Below, piece by piece: positions 23,338 through 32,409 of a DNA stretch of 32,409 nt; the stretch's first letter is position 1, and each line of letters begins with the position of its first letter. This stretch comes from Protostelium mycophagum (Eukaryota > Evosea > Variosea > Protosteliida > Protosteliaceae): contig MZNV01001861.1 in assembly GCA_002081555.1 (NCBI GenBank), positions 1 to 32,409 of the forward strand, in the 5' to 3' direction. The notes under the pieces are model-generated. The model saw nothing but the letters and a program-made list of their open reading frames with translations, had not been told where the DNA came from and ran no database searches. Position numbers and translations under genes: made by a program.

Positions 23338-25402
23338 TTATTCTGCGACAGCAGTCTTGATGATGTCAGAGAGGCTGATCACACCCTCTGGCGAGCCATC
23401 ACTTCCCACCACAAAGAGTCTGTGTGTTTTCGTGCTGATGCATTTCTCCACCACTTGAGTGAATGTGTCATCTGGACAGAATGAACATCATCGATCTCCA
23501 AATGTGCAGCTTTGTGCCACAAGAACATCAGCAGAAATAACACTTGGAAAGCCACTGGACTTTGTTTACCTTTTCGCACGGCATAGAGGGGCATGGGCGT
23601 CCCGTCTAACTGCAGGAATTGGTTTACGGGCAGAAACAACCTTCCAACAGATTCACCACCCGTCCCAATGTTCTAAAATATTCAGAGATGTCTTTGATGT
23701 CGGTTTACCTTGAGCAGGTCTGATGCGCTGATGTTTCCGATGATCACCTTCTGGTCGTTTACAACTGCAAGCCCAGAGACTTTGAGCTTCATAATGGATT
23801 GAAACGCCCTCTGTGTGATGCTGCTCTGTGTATATTGAGCATTTAGAAAATAATTTTTCAAAGTTGTATTGATTCCCGCACTAGGGAAAGATTAAATGTA
23901 CTTGTAATAACTTGATGCTGTTGAACACCAAAATTACATCATAATATTTATCATTAATATAATTAAATTTATTTATATTGTTAAATATTTTAATAATTTT
24001 TCAGGATTTCCAAGAAAACGCATAAACATATCAGAAAAATTCACTTATTCCACGAAAACACAACTTGGTACAAATCAAGTATGCCAGAGGACAAGACTCA
24101 CATCATCGATGGTGTAGACCTCTTTGAGCCCGAGTCCCAAGGATGAGACCGTTTTGGAAGCACATGCGAAGGCAGTGATGTTGTCATGGATGAGCTGTAT
24201 TATTCTCGACTGCGTCACGACAGTTTGAATGTCCCCTGCATCTCGATCATTGAAAATGATCAGATGACGAGATCAATTCCTAAATAAATGTGTGATATTC
24301 GTCCGTTTACAACTTTGTAGATACATTAATTAAGTTGATTAATAATTTTTGATTTTTTATTGTGAGTACAATAAAATACCAAAAATAATAAAAAATCACC
24401 TGCATCTCCGAGCACAGGCATTCTGTGGCAGTTACTCTTCAGCATCAGACGTATCAACTTTTACATGTGAGCGTGAATTATTATAGTCGTATACTTTGCT
24501 GCGGCTCTGCCGCAGACCACATACGATTTCTGAATGTCCTCTATGTTTATTTTTCTTTATCACTAGTGTTGCAGTTCCTGCAAAAATCTTTTGGCTTTTT
24601 TTGCAGAAGTACATCACTTCCATCTTTAGATGGATTTACCTGTATGAGCGGGGTGTGCGCTTCTACAGGATGATAACTCTCCCTCTTAGACACGCCGATG
24701 ATCTCACTGCAAGGATTACTGAATCTCTTCTGTACCTATTCATGATGAGCTGTGTACAAAACGGTGGGCGATGTCTTTACCTCTAAGACCTCTGTAAATG
24801 AGGAAACATTCACTCCATATGTAGCTCTCAAAATGAAAGACACCATATCCATCTTGTCCACAAACCCTATGCATTTCTTGATCCAGATCAGCCCAAGTGG
24901 TATTTTGTGATTAACGAAGATCACTTACTGAACTGCTGAAATCCATTATAGGTACAGAAGATATCTTATTATCCAGCATGAGCTGGACCAGTAAGACTGC
25001 TATTGTGGTATAGCTGTGGTAGAGTTGGTACCTTAAGGATCTTTGACACTGAATCTTTTTTATCTGCTCTGATGATTGGGCGCTCTACGGGTAAAATCTT
25101 GCATGCTGGGATGTTCATGAATTTTTGCAATGGCGTCTCCTGGATCTCAGCGCTAAGAATGTTAACAGCATCTCATATGAGAAAGTACCTGTCTCTGTGC
25201 TTCAAATACTCGACATCTCTTCGAGAGATTCCAACGATGTAGTCGTCCATCTGGGTGTTGAGTAAGTTGGCGTCTTCTGCTTGTCCCTATTTACGTATAG
25301 ATGTCCTTCTACAATGCAATGCAGAGATCTCGATGACAGGAGTGAACTCTGAATCGACCGCAGCTCGTCAGCAGAAATTTGCTTTCTGTCCCTCGTTGTC
25401 AT
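23338..25402 (-). CDS. CBS-domain protein, AMPK gamma (SNF4)-like
   Basis: The start MTTRDRKQISADELRSIQ is at 25402 and the stop TAA at 23338. Exons encode several CBS motifs in order: LVQLMLDNKISSVPIMDFSS, KCIGFVDKMDMVSFILR, LIRLMLKSNCHRMPVLGDAG with DIQTVVTQSRIIQLIHDN, AFQSIMKLKVSGLAVVNDQK with VIIGNISASDLLK, and KCISTKTHRLFVVGSDGSPE with GVISLSDIIKTAVAE. Four CBS units making two Bateman pairs match AMPK gamma/SNF4 and related plant CBSX proteins, which sense adenine nucleotides. The spacing and the HRLFVV...GVISLSDII end fit the gamma type. Introns around 23840-24090 and 24240-24395 are long and very AT-rich compared with the rest of the window. The exact number of CBS units and the nucleotide-binding residues were not checked. 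A regulatory energy-sensing role is inference. Confidence 0.8.
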
Positions 25403-26131
25403 TCTGATCGAGCGAGATCCATCAGATCGAACCGAAACAACTCAGCTCGGCCTTATCATTGATAGTCGTCGTGCAAAATCATTTTGGTAGTTTCTAATGG
25501 ATGACAACGCCGCTTCAAGTCGATTTTCTCAGTTGAGGTTCGATCTCACATTTATGTACAGCGCATTTTGGGAACCAAACATTCGTCACGATTCGTCATC
25601 GTGTACATGCACAATTCTCGAACAATTGGACACTCGCCCACATCCAGTCAGTTCTTCATTATGAAATATCCTCATGCTTATTAACATTTACAGAAGGGGA
25701 TGTTATATATGGGCACAAGTGGTGCATTTCAGATGTTACCAAGATTTCGCTTGCATGAATTCAAAGGGGCATTCTAGGACAGCTTCGCTCTCGATACACA
25801 GTATTGTATACTCATTGCGGTTCATGTCAGTTCTGATATAATGAAATGTTTGACATGCTCCGCTTTTAGATCATGCCCAATTTATTGAGCGCGGTTGAAA
25901 CAATTCGCTTTTTCCGAGAATGGACCAATATGTCAACAGGCCCAATTTATTGTACATAAGATTTGTCGACCTTTCTACAGAATATTGTTAATGTATCAAT
26001 AATGCGGGCAGAGTCCGTCAAGTCGTATTTCTTATGGTCGACATTCAAATTGGGCTTCCCAAATATTTGGCTGATTGAGCAAACATCTTTCTCACTCACC
26101 AACTCATAATTCTTCAAACATCATCAACAGC
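25403..26131. other. Divergent intergenic region
   Basis: Shared promoter region between the CBS-domain gene (-) and the DUF5995-like gene (+). A TATATATGG stretch near 25707 and a repeated CAATTTATTG near 25880 and 25945 are present. No coding exon is supported. Confidence 0.45.
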
Positions 26132-27123
26132 ATGAACACCTTATTCATCGCAGCTATGGCACTTGTCACTCTTGCCGGAGCACAGTATGTGCCCATTGGT
26201 CCTTCGCCCAACCCTCTTCCAGTATCTCAGTCCCAGCTGGACAAAGGATATGCCCTCGTCGACGAGGTAGCTTTCAAAGCGTCCTTCACCTCATACTGAC
26301 ATGAGATAGATGGTTGATAGATGGACGGTCTTGGATTCTGCGTGCAGTCCCAACGCTCCCTTCGCTCTTCTCTACCTCAACATAACTAATCAATCCATTG
26401 TGGCCATTCAGAACGGATACTTTAATGATGGGAACAGTCTCGTACGTCTTGTTATCTACATGACACTCTAATGACATACAACAGATCGAGTTCATCTTAA
26501 TCTTTGCCAGAAGATACCTGAACGCCTATGATTCATTTTACAACACTGGATCTGTGTCTACTGGTGCTTGGAGAGAAGCCTTCACTTACGCAGACAGCGG
26601 CAGATCGTCAGTCTTAGAGAACCTCAACCAGGGCATCAATGCTCACATCAATTTCGACTTGGGTATCATAGTGTACAACACCTCAGCGAGTGGTTTGGTG
26701 AGTTAGTACTTTTCACATATTTTGCTGAAGGTATTAGGAGGACTACAACCGCGTCAATGATATCCTCAACAACGTTGCGGGACCTGCCAATGCGGGAGTT
26801 GCATACAGATACGACCCCACCGGCACCTTAGTCAACCCTCTCATCGTGATGTCCGCTCCTATCGTTGTAGATGCCATTGTAGCCGCAAGAGCTGCTGCCT
26901 TCACCAACGGTGTTTTATTATTGGCACAGCCTACCGCATCTTCCCACTCCGCGCAGATCGCCACCATCAATGCATTGACCACCGTAGCAGCAATTGCAGC
27001 AGAAGGCAACAGGTGTGGCATTGTATTATTTGTATAAAGAATTGCTCATTTTCTTCAGGTTTGGATTCTTTGGAAGCACCTCTGCAGCAAGGACAGCCTG
27101 GTGCCAGTCTCACCGCTTGTGAA
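26132..27123 (+). CDS. Secreted DUF5995-like protein
   Basis: About 270 residues. A signal peptide (MNTLFIAAMALVTLAGAQ) precedes a domain with MVDRWTVLDSACSPNAPFAL and LLYLNITNQSIVAIQNGYF. Next come WREAFTYADSG and the diagnostic segment LENLNQGINAHINFDLGIIV, then DYNRVNDILNNVAGP. The N-A-H-I-N-x-D-L and x-x-V-N-D-I-L pair with a W-R-x-A-F segment is characteristic of DUF5995, found in bacteria and some eukaryotes. Function is unknown; the conserved His/Asn/Asp residues would suit a metal-dependent enzyme (inference). Most introns are about 30-50 nt; the donor and acceptor of the one at 26700-26740 are less clear. The end AARTAWCQSHRL is followed by AATAAA near 27136. Confidence 0.85.
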
Positions 27124-27221
27124 GATTCTTAATTGAATAAACATATCACCCCCTCAATGATTAACGTGAATTATGCTTTTATCTACAACGGCCGCTGGGT
27201 TTTGCCACTGTATACAGAAGG

Positions 27222-27436
27222 TATTGCGCAGTGGAGTCAACCTCCCACTCGTGTTATTGCGCAGTGGACTCAAATTCCCACTTGCGGTAAGAACAAACGT
27301 TAGTTAACGCAAACTTTAAGCTGTTGCTATAGACCTTAACCGTATTGCTAACGGGAATTTGAGTCCCCTGCGCAATAAGAACAAACGTTCGTTGACGCAA
27401 AAGCCAAGTTGTTGCTCACAGGAATTTGAGTCCCTG
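27222..27436. repeat. Foldback element with 26-bp inverted arms and direct repeats
   Basis: The arm at 27254-27279 (TTATTGCGCAGTGGACTC...) is the reverse complement of 27353-27378 with one mismatch over 26 bp. A partial arm copy lies at 27222-27253 and a partial right arm at 27421-27436. A 25-bp direct repeat starting AAGAACAAACGTT is at 27289-27313 and 27377-27401 with two mismatches. Arms around a ~75-bp centre with duplicated flanks resemble a small non-autonomous foldback or MITE-like element, partly duplicated. No transposase is visible. Confidence 0.7.
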
Positions 27437-27470
27437 GAATCAGGAGAAAAGAATCAGTCACAGCCCAACG

Positions 27471-27545
27471 AATCCGTTTTATTAGAATCCGTTTTATTAG
27501 AATCCGTTTTATTAGAATCCGTTTTATTAGAATCCGTTTTATTAG
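27471..27545. repeat. Five perfect 15-bp tandem repeats with AATAAA signals
   Basis: The unit AATCCGTTTTATTAG occurs five times without a mismatch. Read on the minus strand, each unit carries AATAAA, the standard polyadenylation hexamer. The stop codon of the minus-strand glycoprotein gene (27542-27544) lies inside the first unit met by its transcript. Confidence 0.85.
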
Positions 27546-29536
27546 AACTCCCCGTACATCCTCTTGAATCCGTCCCCTCTTGATGTCAACTTTGTCTTTC
27601 TGACCATCGCAAAGACCATCCCGGCAAGAATGAGGGATGCAAAGACGATACCCACGATCAAGCCCTTTCTGCTGGGTGGTGGAGCTGTACACGTCATCCA
27701 TTGGAGTAGATTCGATCTCCTGTCAAAATGGAGATTTCTTCAACTTTCACCGGTGTGTACAAAGTAAACCGCAGTGTAACTGAGATATCATATTGTGATG
27801 TCTTTTTAAAGCACAAAAGGGACTGGACTCACGTTTCGTGGAGCTGGTGCTGTTCTTCTCGTTATTGTCTATCACGGTGGTTGTCACGGTGGGTCCGGGT
27901 GCGTCTGTGACTGTGACTGTGACTGTGGGGGCATCCGTGGGTGCCGGTTTATCCGTGGGTGCATCTGTAGGTGCGGGGGCATCTGTAGTTGCGGGGGCAT
28001 CGGTGGGTGCGGGTTTATCCGTGGGTGCTGTAGGTGCGGGTGCATCTGTGGGTTTATCGGTGGGTGTTGTAGGTGCGGAGGTTTTTGTAGGTACGGGTGC
28101 ATCTGTAGGTGCGGAGGTATTTGTAGGTGCGGGTGCATCTGTGGATGTGGAGGCACTTGTGAGCGTGGAGTTGCTAGTGGGTGCGTCATTCTCCGAATTC
28201 CTAGAGTATATTTATTTATGATGGTGGTAAAAAAAAGCTCCACTTACTCTACCTCTGGTGGACCATCATCTAATAATGTCGGGTCCACACCGGGAGGAGT
28301 CTGCGTGTATTTATCAGGTTTTCATCTGGGAGATCGTGGAGACATTATTTTCTTGATGGAGCTCCACTGCTCCACCATATCACCAAAATTATTGATGAGA
28401 TGGTTGTGGCAATACCACAACAAAATAAATTGGAGTTGGGAGTTATCACAATAAACAGTAGACCACCATGGTTCTAATGAAAATATAAATGTCAAATATT
28501 CACCTCGGGCGATGAGCGCGTAAAAACGCAGGAGAATTGTGTGTTGACATCCTTGATGATCTTCTCCTCATGACCAGGAAACCAGTTTAGACAGTCACTC
28601 TCATATAAAGTCATACTCCAGTTTGTCCCCTCGATCTTCGCAGGTTCTGGTAAACATCTTGATCATTTAAAATGGAACATTAGACAAGGTAAATGTTTAC
28701 TCACCGATGATTATCTCTCTTTCTTTCTGAGTGGTCATCTGCATAAGACATGGTGATGTTATTTGGCATGCCAGCTGGATCAAATTCTTCTTCGTGTTCG
28801 ATGATATCTGCAGACTTCAGAATAAATGATGACCACCGAGCTTACCAATTGGCTCCAAAAAACAGGTAAGGTTTTGGTTTTGAACGGAAAGATGTCCAGT
28901 ATAAGAAGGAATGACTCCATATGCAAGGAATGGTGTTAGACCTTGACACACATTAGCATCTCCAATACCCACAAATGATCCAACAAGATTTCTTATGTGC
29001 TCTCTGTTATTCTATTAGAACATGATGTTAAAATGATAATTTAATCTCACTTGTATGGAACGCAGACTTCCTTCATGTAGGAATTCACGGTTGGTTCAGG
29101 GGATATTTTTTTGAAAGTCTGTAGAGGTCAATAACGAATATTTAGCCAGAGAGCCTTACAATGTTCTCATTTTTGCAACCATCGAAATAGGAAGCATTTG
29201 AGTAGGTAGCGCGAATGCCAGGGTACTGATGAGGAATTAATAAAATAAAAATAAAAACATACAACTTACCAATGCCACGACATAATCTCCAGTATCCTTT
29301 AGACCAGTAATTCTCAATTTCACTGAAAATGGACAATCTGGATCTGTCCTCTCAGATAAGGTCAGTACTCCCTGGATACCATGTTTATTGTCATCCCAAT
29401 CGTACAGTTTTGCATTAAGCTGAAACGATCAGTCAGATGAAGCCATCAAAACTTCTACCTGTTGTGATTTTCCTCTAGAACCAGAAGCGACCGTCAGTAG
29501 ACATGCAAGCAGAATGAGCAAGGGATTCTGTTTCAT
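27542..29536 (-). CDS. Type I membrane glycoprotein with mucin-like stalk
   Basis: The start at 29536 gives a signal peptide (MKQNPLLILLACLLTVASG). The ectodomain includes GIQGVLTLSERTDPDCPFSV, KLRITGLKDTGDYVVAL, YPGIRATYSNASYF and FKKISPEPTVNSYMKEVCVP, with scattered cysteines and N-glycosylation sites; it may be a beta-sandwich. A stalk of about 100 residues at 28190-27880 consists of repeats of A-P-T-D-A-P and T-D-K-P type, a likely O-glycosylated region. One transmembrane helix follows (KGLIVGIVFASLILAGMVFA), then a short basic cytoplasmic tail ending RMYGEF. The minus-strand Pro/His/Gln-rich frame across the stalk (27884-28243) is a shadow of the repeat. No family was recognised. Exon joins between 28250 and 28850 are approximate. 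Confidence 0.7.
27880..28190 (-). repeat. Coding minisatellite: Pro/Thr/Ala/Asp stalk repeats
   Basis: Imperfect units of about 12-18 bp, read on the plus strand as GGTGCGGGTGCATCTGT and variants, encode A-P-T-D-A-P and P-T-D-K-P modules of the glycoprotein stalk. Copy-number variation between strains would be expected from this structure. Confidence 0.75.
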
Positions 29537-30003
29537 TTGATGCTTCGTGTTTTTGGGAACAAGGTTCCTAATCTTGCATCTACAACACCATTAAAAACCC
29601 GTGTTTTCTTCACTTTGAAATTTTGGCGGTTAGGAATCACGGAAACTAGTCATAGATTTTTAAATTGCGCCTACTAATTGGCAAAAATCATATTCTCAAT
29701 TGCCAAACTTTTGTTCGGTTGATTCGGAGCAGCAGAATAGTGAAATAGAAAGGCTTCTTTGAAAAAATAGTAAGATATTTACAATATATTACCCGGCGGT
29801 CACGGATTTGTACTAGTTTATTTCAATATAGAATATAACCCGCTGATCACGACGTCGTTATTGAGAATTGTTTCAGGGAGTGTTGCAAGACGATCGCAGT
29901 GCCGGGTGCCACCGTGGCCACCAGCAGAACAATAAATCGATGAAATGTGAGACGCAGTGTAATTCAAACACGTGTTGCATTGGCCAACTACAACCAATCA
30001 AAA
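29537..30003. other. Upstream region of the mucin-like glycoprotein gene
   Basis: Promoter side of the minus-strand glycoprotein gene. A TCTACAAC octamer is at 29579-29586 and a TTTTGGCGGTTAGG motif near 29622. AT-rich; no coding exon supported. Confidence 0.4.
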
Positions 30004-30213
30004 TTAGCTCTTCTTGCAGTATTTTGTGATGAATGGCACGTGGGTACCAAACACGTGAAAATAGTCCCGTACAAGATTGAAGGCCGAGTCCTCGAGTGCC
30101 ACAGTGCGCTGGCTGTACAGCTGTACATCCTTCTTGTGTTGTAGATATTTGCGGGCACCTTTTCGTAACTTTCACCAACTTTTTCAGGAGGTCAAAGTCA
30201 ATAAGTTTCCCGG
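30004..30213 (-). CDS. Orphan 3' exons of an unidentified gene (partial)
   Basis: Two adjoining minus-strand segments look coding. The last reads KDVQLYSQRTVALEDSAFNL then VRDYFHVFGTHVPFITKYCK and ends with a TAA at 30004; it follows an intron-like stretch with a TCTACAAC octamer. The exon before it reads FPGKLIDFDLLKKLVKVTK. Composition is balanced and charged, unlike a random frame. No start codon or 5' exons could be joined within 30214-30448, so this is either a very short gene with an unresolved start or the broken end of a lost gene. Family not recognised. Confidence 0.4.
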
Positions 30214-30448
30214 GAAACTTTGGTCAACGCTGCTTTTCGAGCGGAGGTGATGTCCCCCCAAATTCTGTCTGTTTTTGGACAAGCTGGAAGATGGACCAAA
30301 CTCAGTGTGTCTCCTCAGTTCAGAACTCAGACACGCAACAGCTGGTGACGGTCTGAGGAGAAGGGATTGGACGTCACAACACCCTCCACATTGTTTCTGT
30401 GTGGACTGAAGCGGTCGAAATCATGAGTGAATTTATTATGATGAATGT

Positions 30449-31760
30449 TCAAGAGCAGTTAGCGGGTAGCTGAGGCTCTTGGGGCTGAATGGTAGACCAA
30501 GAAGAGACGTCAGTCCTCTGACCTCTCACGATCACATATATGGCCTCAGTGGCATCCGCATTGGTACACAATGCGTCAGATGAAGCGGTCATCCACAACA
30601 CACCGTCGGCGTTCTCACAAGGTGTGGTTTGTTTGCTGTGTACACGTCAGTGACTCATGACCAGAGCGATAAATCACTCACGTCAGTGAAGTCAAGTCGA
30701 TCTTGCCGACATAGTCTTTCGGCGCTCTGTCTTCTTTGCGAGAGATGCAGCTGTTCTGTTATAAAGTCAATGCCTGTCGTGGATGGTTGGGACGGGCTTA
30801 CGTCATTAACGGCGTAGAGGGTCTTGTTCACTGCGAACCATATGTCAGTCTCGATCTGGTCGGCTCTCTTGCTCTCAAATTTAGTGGAGTATTTGACAGT
30901 TGAGAATTCACTGGTGGCGGAGACCGCACCCTGAACGGATCAGTGACATGATCATAGACGGCAGGTCGTCACCGTCTCCGTGAGAGTTGTCGTCTGATCT
31001 ATACGCTGTCTGGAGACGTATTTATAGGTGTAAGCGGCCGGTATACGTATCGCCACATTGCTCTGCGCGGATGAGTGATGCTGTCACTCATCTCGATGTT
31101 TGTTCACCTGTTGACAGGAGTCCGGTATCTTCTTAGGCACGCTGGGAACGGCCTTGAAATCAGAGATTTCACATCTGAACGCGCCAGAAACTTCATAATA
31201 AAAGGGTGTGGCTTAAAAGGGTGTGGCTCCGTCCTGGCTGACGCACGCATCCACGTTTGGATTAGAGCTAATGGCATAGAGCATTCCATTATTGCACGGT
31301 GTGAAAGGCCTGACGGTGTCAATTCATGATTGGTGATGACGTGCACGCCTCACTTTCCCTCCTTCTGCCAAAGACTGAGATCGGTGCGGATACCTGGGCT
31401 GTTGGCTTTGACGGTGCACGCAGTGTTGTTCTGATGCGTCAGTCAGTCTGACGTGTTTAAGTGGATAACTCACAGCACTGCCAAATGATAGGGTCGTCTG
31501 GTTGGCGATGAAGTATACGAGATATGACGTCACGAAGGTGCCGAAGAATTTATCACTGTTCTCGTTGGTGGTAACCATCCCATCCGAGGTGGTCTTGCCC
31601 TGATTTCATCAACATGAGAAGGTGATCACGCACGGCGGATCACCTTGGACAGAACGCTTCCGCGGGAGTTGCATACATAATTGAATGTGTACTGTTTGGG
31701 GAAGTTAAGATTGGCGGAGGCGGTTAAAACCAAGAGAGCGAGGAGGGTGAGCGTCCTCAT
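30449..31760 (-). CDS. Secreted cysteine-containing protein
   Basis: The ATG at 31760 opens a signal peptide (MRTLTLLALLVLTASA), then NLNFPKQYTFNYVCNSRGSV. Later exons include SDKFFGTFVTSYLVYFIANQ with TTLSFGSA, NNTACTVKANSPG, CNNGMLYAISSNPNVDACVS, CEISDFKAVPSVPKKIPDSC, STVKYSTKFESKRADQIETD with IWFAVNKTLYAVND, and a last exon CENADGVLWMTASSDALCTN ending ANCS. The units CNNGMLYAISS...C and CENADGVLWMTASS...C resemble each other, suggesting an internal duplication with paired disulfides. Phases at about 31380-31320 and 30790-30720 are uncertain. No membrane anchor is seen, so it is probably secreted. No family was recognised. Many CRE-like TGACGTCA sequences occur within the gene. Confidence 0.6.
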
Positions 31761-31777
31761 CACTGTTGAAAAGTGGT

Positions 31778-31887
31778 CGTTGCGTCGTCACAAACATCGG
31801 GATAGGAAATAGCGGTTAAAGCAAAAATTGCGCTTCTTACCGTAGATCACATCGTTAACCGCTATTTCCACTGTTGCCGACGCAACG
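31778..31887. repeat. Nested inverted repeats in the promoter of the secreted-protein gene
   Basis: Two concentric perfect inverted repeats: outer arms CGTTGCGTCG (31778-31787) and CGACGCAACG (31878-31887), and inner arms GGAAATAGCGGTTAA (31805-31819) and TTAACCGCTATTTCC (31855-31869). The set sits 18-127 bp upstream of the minus-strand start at 31760. It could be a small foldback transposon remnant or a regulatory palindrome. Confidence 0.75.
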
Positions 31888-32018
31888 AGAATTTGATGGT
31901 CGCGTACGAATCCATCCAAAAGCCCAAGAGATTGGTGTTTTTCCGGTGGTGTTCGCAGCTTCCATGTGATGATGATTGATTTTTTCTCTGTCTGGCAACT
32001 TTCAAAAAATCAGAAATC

Positions 32019-32309
32019 ATGTCTGCCACACCTTTAGTCTTTCCTCCTTTGCCTTCAACAATCAGCGAACATTTTCGAGAGTCAGCAGAGCATGTAATTG
32101 AGGCCGGATTTGTGCCAGTAATTTCCTATTACAATTGTGACGGCTTTGCGACACCACCCCATCTCATCCCACACACTACAAGACACGAGAAGCTAAGAGA
32201 TTTGCCCTTCAAGTCTTTTTTGAGATGTTTCCAATTGCCTTTTGGGACCTTCTGTAAGAGATCATCGATTTCAATCTGGCCAAGAAATAGTGTTGCAAAA
32301 GAAAATTGA
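32019..32309 (+). CDS. Hypothetical ORF near the window edge
   Basis: An ATG at 32019 opens 96 codons beginning MSATPLVFPPLPSTISEHFR, with a fairly balanced composition for the first 50 residues (ESAEHVIEAGFVPVISYYNC). The later part becomes Ser/Phe/Arg-rich and looks like non-coding sequence, so the true exon may stop near 32170. No family or splice pattern recognised. A GGAAAGGAAAGG run and AAATCC/GGATTT repeats follow at 32310-32409, the window edge. Confidence 0.25.
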   Translation: MSATPLVFPPLPSTISEHFRESAEHVIEAGFVPVISYYNCDGFATPPHLIPHTTRHEKLRDLPFKSFLRCFQLPFGTFCKRSSISIWPRNSVAKEN

Positions 32310-32409
32310 ATTTTCCAAGGATTTCTTTTTTTCGGCAATCCTTCAGGAAAGGAAAGGAAAAGGATGGCTGAAACTTCGAGATTTTTTTGACAGGAAATCC
32401 TTTCCAGGA

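Noticed and set aside
27471-27545. CRISPR-like array
   Set aside because: The five units are directly abutting with no spacers, so this is a simple tandem repeat in a eukaryotic genome.
27838-28221. Plus-strand Val/Gly/Ser-rich ORF
   Set aside because: Antisense shadow of the minisatellite; no start context or splice partners.
27884-28243. Minus-strand Pro/His/Gln-rich open frame over the mucin stalk
   Set aside because: It is another frame of the same minus-strand repeat; the Pro/Thr/Asp frame joins in phase to the transmembrane exon and is the better reading.

Overview
The window looks like nuclear DNA of a free-living unicellular eukaryote, most probably an amoebozoan (inference). Coding sequence is cut by many short GT-AG introns, mostly about 40-60 nt. 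Intergenic gaps are short and AT-rich. The gene set fits this: an intron-containing histone H3, a circularly permuted Ras/vWFA protein of a type known from Dictyostelium, a receptor with a tyrosine-kinase-like domain, an AMPK-gamma-like CBS protein, and several secreted or GPI-type surface proteins. A protostelid-type amoeba is a plausible guess. The gene models were joined by eye from splice signals and reading frame, so individual exon edges may be off by a few bases.

Layout. 2-390: decayed Ty3/gypsy-type retrotransposon remnant. 1036-4640 (+): secreted, probably GPI-anchored surface protein. 4894-10803 (-): one very large gene of about 25 exons with a glycine-rich, collagen-like N-terminus. 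11573-12029 (-): divergent histone H3 with TATA and E2F-like promoter motifs. 13012-16488 (+): circularly permuted Ras fused to a von Willebrand factor A domain. 17088-19607 (+): receptor tyrosine-kinase-like protein with a cysteine-rich ectodomain. 19982-20726 (-): GAF-domain protein. 20953-22293 (+): membrane-anchored short-chain dehydrogenase. 22416-23286 (+): small secreted protein. 23338-25402 (-): CBS-domain protein. 26132-27123 (+): secreted DUF5995-like protein. 27222-27545: foldback repeat and a 5 x 15 bp tandem repeat. 27542-29536 (-): membrane glycoprotein with a mucin-like stalk. 30004-30213 (-): orphan 3' exons. 30449-31760 (-): secreted cysteine-containing protein with a nested inverted repeat in its promoter. 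32019-32309 (+): doubtful ORF.

The genes do not form one pathway. Signalling and membrane functions are prominent (Ras-like GTPase, kinase receptor, GAF, CBS), and five or six products carry signal peptides. Several neighbours are convergent with very little space; the stop codons at 23286 and 23338 are about 50 bp apart. Two sequence motifs recur across the introns of unrelated genes: the E2F-like TTTTGGCGGGAAA and the octamer TCTACAAC. These and the permuted Ras protein are the observations most worth following up.
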